A stretch of 10,134 nt of DNA, taken from NCBI GenBank assembly GCA_029864225.1, contig JAOTTU010000066.1:1-10134 (forward strand), in the 5' to 3' direction. Positions 6,228 to 10,134 of the stretch are shown in pieces (the stretch's first letter is position 1; each line of letters begins with the position of its first letter). Source of the DNA: Gammaproteobacteria bacterium. Lineage in GTDB: Bacteria; Pseudomonadota; Gammaproteobacteria; UBA9214. Both the position numbers and the translations under genes were made by a program. The notes beneath the pieces are model-generated. The model was not told where the DNA came from and did no database searches. It saw nothing but the letters and a program-made list of their open reading frames with translations.

Positions 6228-6678
6228 GATTGGTATCGCAATTTTGAAGCCAACAGCGTAATAGGCGGAATCCGCACTATTGGCAATAGTACCAATGCGG
6301 ACTATTGTGTCAATTAACAGTAATATGCCGAAACATATCGTTCATGCAGTGCTGCCTGTGTATCGATCTTGGCCAGATGACAGCCGATAGCGGTCAGAGC
6401 CGAATGTTCGACTACTTTAAAGACATACAGATACTTACATTAAAGGTCGTGGTTGGGTCGCGGCCGGTCATCTGACTAAATTACTCAGGTTTTTACCCCC
6501 GGTACTTTTGAGTAACACAACCAGTCAGTCACGAGAAACTGGAGCAAGGCCCATTATGACCTCATATACGCCGCCCGGAAGAGTGTGTATCTGCCCAGGA
6601 TGGGAATCAAGCGGACACAGTCGCAGATAGATTGCGATCAGCGGACGGGGCAGGCAATGGTGGCCACGCGCCGGCTGC
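6228..6678. other. 450-bp stretch between the cassette cluster and the VWA operon
   Basis: No supported gene. It holds the nested palindromes at 6259-6310, widely spaced inverted arms CAGATGAC (6374-6381) and GTCATCTG (6467-6474), and TTACTCA (6481-6487) facing TGAGTAA (6509-6515). The part next to the VWA gene (6516-6678) should hold the operon's transcription end. Only a weak 5-bp hairpin (TCGCA/TGCGA near 6626-6642) without a U-tract is seen. Confidence 0.45.
6259..6310. repeat. Nested inverted repeats upstream of the first cassette gene
   Basis: Three overlapping structures lie within 50 bp. AATAG-GCGGA-A-TCCGC-A-CTATT is at 6260-6281. The perfect 15-bp palindrome ACTATTG-G-CAATAGT is at 6276-6290. 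CAATAGT (6284-6290) faces ACTATTG (6301-6307). With AGCCAAC at 6248-6254 (six of seven matches to RYYYAAC) this could be a decayed attC or attI end, but a matching outer box is not found. An operator or an mRNA leader structure is also possible. Confidence 0.4.
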
Positions 6679-7686
6679 CTAGCGGCTGCTGTTCAGGCCG
6701 ACGAAACTGCCGCCGTTGGTTTCCGCCAGCTTGCGCATAAGCGCGGCGTAGCGCACCGCGTTCGACGGGATGCTGTTGCTCATGTTAAACAGCACCGGGA
6801 AGCCAACGGTGTGGATGCGTACCCGCTGCTTGCCGGACTTGTCGGCACGATTCAGCCCTGCGACGGTATCGATCACGGTCTGGATCGAGCCGCGCGCAAA
6901 GTCGTCGCCGAAAACGTACAGGCTGATGCGCTTGTCCTGCGCATGAAAGCGCCGGATGGCTGCCTCGATACCTTCCACAGGACTGGAATTTGAGAACGGC
7001 TCCCAGCCGGATAGCCGCGTAATGATGGCCTTGCGGCGTGCCGGTGTGTCGGGTATCCACTTGCCCTGGTACTGCGAGAACATGTAATCGCCCATGTCAT
7101 TCATCACCTGGATACCCTTGACCCGCGGATAGATGTCAAGCACCTCGGTGATCTTCTTCAGCACCAGTGGCCAGGCATTCTGCCGCATGGAGCCGGAGGT
7201 ATCGATAATGAAGATGATGTACTCGCTGTCTACCGGTACGCCGCCGATGGTAGCCGCCAGTTTTTTTCGCTGGTAGCCGCTGCCCAGCAAGCGCCGCATT
7301 TCCTCAGACAGGTCCTGTTTCGCAGCAGCAAGCTGATTCTCGATAATGGTCTGTGCATCATGTTCGTTGCGGGTAGTTGCGTACTGGCCGCGAATGGCAG
7401 ACATGTCGCCCTGCAGGCGCGCAAGTCTTTCGCGATGCTCGGATAGCTGCTCCTGCCGGGCCGCCAGTTCACGATTGAGCACCGTGGTCTCACCCCGGAT
7501 CTCGTGCAGTTCGGCTTCCAGTTGCGCCACCAGCCCGCTGAGGTCGACTGCCAGTTGCTCGATGACATGCGGCTCGGAAATCTTCACAATCACCAGCAGC
7601 AGGATGATGGCGCCGAAGCCACAGGAGACCACGTCCAGGAAGGACAGACTGAAAATCTCGATACTGCGCCGGTTACGTCGGCTCAT
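6679..7686 (-). CDS. Membrane-anchored VWA protein with ExbD/MotB-like N-terminus (paralogue 2)
   Basis: A 335-residue protein. After a basic N-terminus, one membrane helix (about 13-35) contains FSLSFLDVVSCGFGAIILLL with Asp18 near its cytoplasmic end, the position of the proton-carrying Asp in ExbD, TolR and MotB. A Glu/Arg/Gln-rich coiled coil covers about 45-135. The C-terminal VWA domain (155-330) begins IIFIIDTSGSM, with MIDAS residues D162, S164, S166 and the late Asp at D261 or D262 (VFGDD). The usual MIDAS Thr is not obvious; NSSPVEG (233-239) puts Ser there. The topology implies a periplasmic VWA domain. The ATG overlaps the stop of the upstream paralogue (ATGA), so the two are probably translationally coupled. 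This is the last gene of the apparent operon. The function is unknown; it probably forms the moving subunit of the MotA/ExbB-type channel encoded two genes upstream. Confidence 0.85.
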   Translation of the reverse strand: MSRRNRRSIEIFSLSFLDVVSCGFGAIILLLVIVKISEPHVIEQLAVDLSGLVAQLEAELHEIRGETTVLNRELAARQEQLSEHRERLARLQGDMSAIRGQYATTRNEHDAQTIIENQLAAAKQDLSEEMRRLLGSGYQRKKLAATIGGVPVDSEYIIFIIDTSGSMRQNAWPLVLKKITEVLDIYPRVKGIQVMNDMGDYMFSQYQGKWIPDTPARRKAIITRLSGWEPFSNSSPVEGIEAAIRRFHAQDKRISLYVFGDDFARGSIQTVIDTVAGLNRADKSGKQRVRIHTVGFPVLFNMSNSIPSNAVRYAALMRKLAETNGGSFVGLNSSR

Positions 7687-8774
7687 GGCCAGTCCCGTGC
7701 CGGTGTCAGAAAGGAACCTCGCGTATCCTGCGCCAACTTCCAGAATGCCGCTGCTGCATAGGCATCGCCTTCCATCGGCAGCAGCACCGTATTCACCGGA
7801 ATGCCGGACGGCAGCTCACGAACCGCCGTCCGGAAGTGTTGCAGGCGTTCGTCAGAAGATACCGTGGTACTGGTGGGTTTGCCGCGCCCCTGCGTCGGCA
7901 GCCCATCGGTGACCAGCAGGATATTATCCGGCCGCGGCGACAGCTTCCCGGCAATGGCCAGGGCATGGTACAGGCTGGTGCCCTCACCCGGTACAATCTG
8001 GCGCAGGGCACGGATGGCGCCATCCACGTCCTTGCGGCTGGAGGCCTGCAACCAGTTACCATCGGTACCGCTGACGGCAGCGCTGGCCCGTGTATTGAAG
8101 GTGTACAGCTGGAAACGTGCCGTGGATGGCAGGTTGCTCACCAGCCAGTCGGCGGTTTTCAGTGTGCGCTGCCACTTCGACGCACTGCGCTTGCTGGCCG
8201 CATCCATATTGCGCCGCCGCACCACATTGATAATGGTCTCATCCAGCATGCTGGCCGATACATCGACGAGTATCAGCACTCGCTTGCCGCCCATCTTCAG
8301 TCCGGTCAGATACTGGCGGTCGCCTTCCCCGCTGACCTTGCGCACCCTGGTGCCGCTGTCCCGGTCCGCCGTCTGTGGCGCACCCAGCCGCTTCTTCTCT
8401 TCATCCTGACTCTTCAAATCAGACACTAACTCATTGATATGTTGCGAACTTGCGAGGGTTTCACTTTCCATTTGCGCCACTTCGATCTCGAGTCTCTTGA
8501 TGGTCTCGATGATGCGTTCGGCCTCGCCACGGGTCGTAACGAGTTCACTGTCGGCTGCGGCCAGGCTGTTGCGCGCTGTGACCAGTTGTTCATTGCCGAC
8601 AATCACCTCCTGTTCGATACGTACCACCTCGGAACGCAGGTCTGCAAACACGGTATTGCGGGCGCGCACGGTGTCGGTATTGAGGATCAGCACCAGCAAC
8701 ACCACGGCCCCGAAGCCGCAGAACATGATGTCGAGGAACGACAGTGAAAACGGTGAAACGGGACGACGCTTCAT
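7683..8774 (-). CDS. Membrane-anchored VWA protein with ExbD/MotB-like N-terminus (paralogue 1)
   Basis: A 363-residue protein. The N-terminal helix (about 10-32) contains SLSFLDIMFCGFGAVVLLVL with Asp15 placed as in ExbD/MotB proteins. A long coiled coil spans about 40-130. The VWA domain (165-355) has a complete MIDAS: D171-x-S173-x-S175 in LVDVSASM, T266 in PGEGTSLYHA and D290 in LLVTDGLPTQG, so divalent metal binding is expected. It is clearly paralogous to the next gene, with nearly the same membrane motif, but has the fuller metal site. It follows the MotA-like gene by 24 nt and overlaps the next gene by 4 nt. There is no obvious Shine-Dalgarno sequence before ATG 8774. An OmpA-like peptidoglycan-binding domain, as in MotB or ZorB, is absent. 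It probably sits in the inner membrane with the VWA domain in the periplasm. Confidence 0.87.
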   Translation of the reverse strand: MKRRPVSPFSLSFLDIMFCGFGAVVLLVLILNTDTVRARNTVFADLRSEVVRIEQEVIVGNEQLVTARNSLAAADSELVTTRGEAERIIETIKRLEIEVAQMESETLASSQHINELVSDLKSQDEEKKRLGAPQTADRDSGTRVRKVSGEGDRQYLTGLKMGGKRVLILVDVSASMLDETIINVVRRRNMDAASKRSASKWQRTLKTADWLVSNLPSTARFQLYTFNTRASAAVSGTDGNWLQASSRKDVDGAIRALRQIVPGEGTSLYHALAIAGKLSPRPDNILLVTDGLPTQGRGKPTSTTVSSDERLQHFRTAVRELPSGIPVNTVLLPMEGDAYAAAAFWKLAQDTRGSFLTPARDWP

Positions 8775-8798
8775 GTTGAACGGGCGCGGATGCGTCGC

Positions 8799-9593
8799 TC
8801 AGCTCTGCAGGCGCCGAATCAGCCAGTGATCGACATAGCGTTCACTGTCGAACACCAGGCGCTCTTGCATCAGCTGCAACTGGTGTATGAAGAACATCAG
8901 CACGATACTGATGACCAGCGCGATAAAGGTCGAGTTGAAGGCCACGCCCAGGCTGGCAGTAACCCCGGTGATATCACCCTCGACAGCGCGGTGCGCCTGT
9001 CCCAGGGCATCACCAATACCGCGAACCGTTCCAATGAAGCCCACAGAGGGAATCGCCCAGGCAATGTAGCGGATGATAGACAGTTCGGATTCCATCCGGT
9101 CGCCTTCCGAGTCGCAGATATCGCGTGCTGCCGTCGAGACGTTTTGTACATTCCGGGTCGCGGCAAAGCGCTCGATGGCGGTCAGCAGCGCGCGCGGCAG
9201 AAGGTAGTGTTTCATGGACACCGGTAGTGACACGATGCGACTGGCAAGGTCGCGGGTATCTTCAGGGCCGATTGGCAGCTCCTCCGGCAACCGCAGCAGG
9301 TCCTGGTCAAGCAGCTTCTGCTGGCGGTAGGTCGTCCGGCCCTTGAAGCCAAGGATGGCGAAGGCCCACAGCATAAGGGTAAAGCAGGTCTCCTGCTCGT
9401 AGTCCTTGATCACGACGAAGAACGACCGCTGCTGGATGTATTCGGGGTCAGACTGCATCAGCAGCGCTTCCTGCTCGATAAAGGCGCTAGCCTGAGGCCG
9501 GATGAAACCGACATACAGGGCGTGCACCAGGATAAAAGCAATCAGCAGTGAAAACACCTGGTATACGAATTCGATGGGAAAGCCTCTGTTCAT
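8799..9593 (-). CDS. MotA/TolQ/ExbB-type proton channel subunit
   Basis: A 264-residue inner-membrane protein. Hydrophobic segments at about 9-30, 68-84, 171-195 and 214-238 match the helix pattern of this family, with a cytoplasmic part at 85-170. The C-terminal core IPSVGFIGTVRGIGDALGQA (181-200) followed by GDITGVTASLGVAFNSTFIALVIS is the MotA_ExbB signature: Pro, Gly-rich turn, then the small-residue channel helix with Thr and Ser. Family members form pentamers around a dimer of ExbD/MotB-like helices and convert proton flow into motion. Here the two VWA proteins encoded directly downstream supply those helices. CAGG/AGGA sequences precede the ATG at 9593. It starts 35 nt after the small FPVDI gene, consistent with one operon. 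Confidence 0.87.
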   Translation of the reverse strand: MNRGFPIEFVYQVFSLLIAFILVHALYVGFIRPQASAFIEQEALLMQSDPEYIQQRSFFVVIKDYEQETCFTLMLWAFAILGFKGRTTYRQQKLLDQDLLRLPEELPIGPEDTRDLASRIVSLPVSMKHYLLPRALLTAIERFAATRNVQNVSTAARDICDSEGDRMESELSIIRYIAWAIPSVGFIGTVRGIGDALGQAHRAVEGDITGVTASLGVAFNSTFIALVISIVLMFFIHQLQLMQERLVFDSERYVDHWLIRRLQS

Positions 9594-9628
9594 AATGCAC
9601 CTGTTCCTGTGTTTTATCCGGTGTATAT

Positions 9629-9877
9629 TCAGATATCCACGGGGAAGGACACGGCGCTGTCGGCGCTGATCCTTTCCGAGGGTTTGAAAGTGGTCGCGGG
9701 TTTTTCCGGTTGCCGCGTACGCTGTTTGACGGGCGGGCTGCGTTTCTGCGGTTCAGTCTGTTGCGTTGTCGTCGCCTTGCTGTCGTCCGCCGCGGGCTGT
9801 GCGAACAGAATCCCGGTTACGACCATGCAACCGAGCATCATCATCAGTCTTGAATAGCGCATCATCTTTGGTTCCAT
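9629..9877 (-). CDS. Small exported protein ending in FPVDI
   Basis: An 82-residue protein from ATG at 9877; MM at 9865 (78 aa) is an alternative start and both have only weak ribosome binding sites. The upstream extension to 9934 runs through the REP-like repeat and is rejected. A hydrophobic segment RLMMMLGCMVVTGILFAQ acts as signal peptide or anchor. The Cys in it is not in a proper lipobox. The middle is hydrophilic, rich in Pro, Lys, Gln and Thr. The end is KPSERISADSAVSFPVDI, which looks like a defined C-terminal motif. I recall similar short proteins beside MotA/VWA genes, but no function is known to me. It could be a periplasmic adaptor or plug for the proton channel complex; that is inference from position only. 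Confidence 0.6.
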   Translation of the reverse strand: MEPKMMRYSRLMMMLGCMVVTGILFAQPAADDSKATTTQQTEPQKRSPPVKQRTRQPEKPATTFKPSERISADSAVSFPVDI

Positions 9878-9896
9878 TTCGCCTGCATATATCACC

Positions 9897-9963
9897 TGTA
9901 GGAGCGCCGTCCTCCGGCGCGATTGGTGGTACACCTCATCGCGGTCAGGAGACCGTTCCTACA
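9897..9963. repeat. REP-like inverted pair
   Basis: Two units of the gammaproteobacterial REP type face each other. TGTAGGAGCGCCGTC continues to CGCGATT (9897-9926), and its inverse is ATCGCGGTC...TTCCTACA (9938-9963). Outer arms TGTAGGA and TCCTACA are perfect inverses, and each unit has its own inner hairpin (GCGCCG/CGGCGC; CGGTC/GACCG). It sits between the stop of the SUMF1-like gene and the start of the small gene, so its transcript would form strong hairpins inside the operon. No REP-associated (RAYT) transposase is in the window. Confidence 0.75.
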
Positions 9964-9968
9964 CCGTA

Positions 9969-10134
9969 TTATTCCGCATAGCGCGCAATGCGGAAACCGA
10001 GATCGGGGCGCGCCGTACGGCTGTAGTCGCGGTAACTCAGGCGCAACTCGGTAATCGTGCCCTGACGCCAGCTGGAGTCACGCACCACGTGGTGATCGCC
10101 GGAGACCGGGCCCAGCGGGTCCGTTACCAGCTTG
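9969..10134 (-). CDS. Formylglycine-generating-enzyme-like (SUMF1 fold) protein, C-terminal end only
   Basis: The gene enters from the right edge, so only the last 54 codons are visible. They read DPLGPVSGDHHVVRDSSW, then TELRLSYRDYSRTARPDLG and GFRIARYAE before TAA. The pattern DPxGP...RGxSW...R...R....PxxxxGFRxAR is the C-terminal signature of the FGE-sulfatase/SUMF1 fold. Two departures are visible: DSSW in place of the usual GGSW, and no Cys in the segment that carries the active-site cysteines in true FGEs. A formylglycine-generating role is therefore unlikely, and a ligand-binding or non-catalytic SUMF1-type module is more plausible. The signal peptide and N-terminal domains cannot be judged. 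It lies upstream of the small FPVDI gene on the same strand, probably in the same operon. Confidence 0.8.
   Translation of the reverse strand, partial: KLVTDPLGPVSGDHHVVRDSSWRQGTITELRLSYRDYSRTARPDLGFRIARYAE

Noticed and set aside
6626..6642. Terminator after the VWA operon
   Set aside because: Only a 5-bp stem with a 7-nt loop and no U-tract; too weak to call.
6679..9593. Zorya anti-phage system
   Set aside because: It shares the MotA-like plus MotB-like idea, but the MotB-like proteins here end in VWA domains instead of a peptidoglycan-binding domain, and no ZorC, ZorD or ZorE-like gene is present in the window.

Overview
The window looks like the chromosome of a gammaproteobacterium with moderate to high GC and an active respiratory lifestyle. 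The clues are a multihaem c-type cytochrome, a TauE/SafE transporter, a Crp/Fnr regulator, a REP-like repeat pair of the TGTAGGAGCG type and an integron-type cassette cluster. The species cannot be named from the sequence. Every gene I can support lies on the minus strand, so transcription runs from high to low coordinates.

Positions 9969-6679 hold what looks like one operon: the C-terminal end of a formylglycine-generating-enzyme-like (SUMF1 fold) protein, a small exported protein ending in FPVDI, a MotA/TolQ/ExbB-type proton channel subunit, and two paralogous proteins. Each paralogue joins an ExbD/MotB-like N-terminal membrane helix (with a buried Asp) to a coiled coil and a C-terminal von Willebrand A domain. 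The last two genes overlap (ATGA). I read this as a proton-motive-force-driven envelope machine in which VWA domains replace the peptidoglycan- or receptor-binding domains of MotB, TolR and ExbD. It is the most interesting locus here. A REP-like inverted pair sits between the first two genes.

Positions 6310-5340 hold two small orphan genes, each followed by an attC-like recombination site. This looks like a remnant cassette array with no integrase in view (a CALIN-like cluster). Between it and the next gene is a 117-bp relic of an IS3-family orfA whose stop codon overlaps (TAATG) the start of a TauE/SafE-family permease gene.

Positions 4912-1436 hold that permease, a Crp/Fnr-family regulator without Fe-S cysteines, and a secreted beta-propeller (PQQ-like repeat) protein with a C-terminal Ig-like region. 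A near-perfect Crp-like palindrome lies 75-90 bp upstream of the propeller gene. After a 700-bp gene-poor stretch the window ends inside an exported tetrahaem cytochrome whose downstream part is a Thr/Ala/Pro linker encoded by 27-bp tandem repeats.

The joint roles of the left-hand genes are not established. They could be envelope or respiratory functions under the Crp/Fnr regulator, but only the palindrome points that way.
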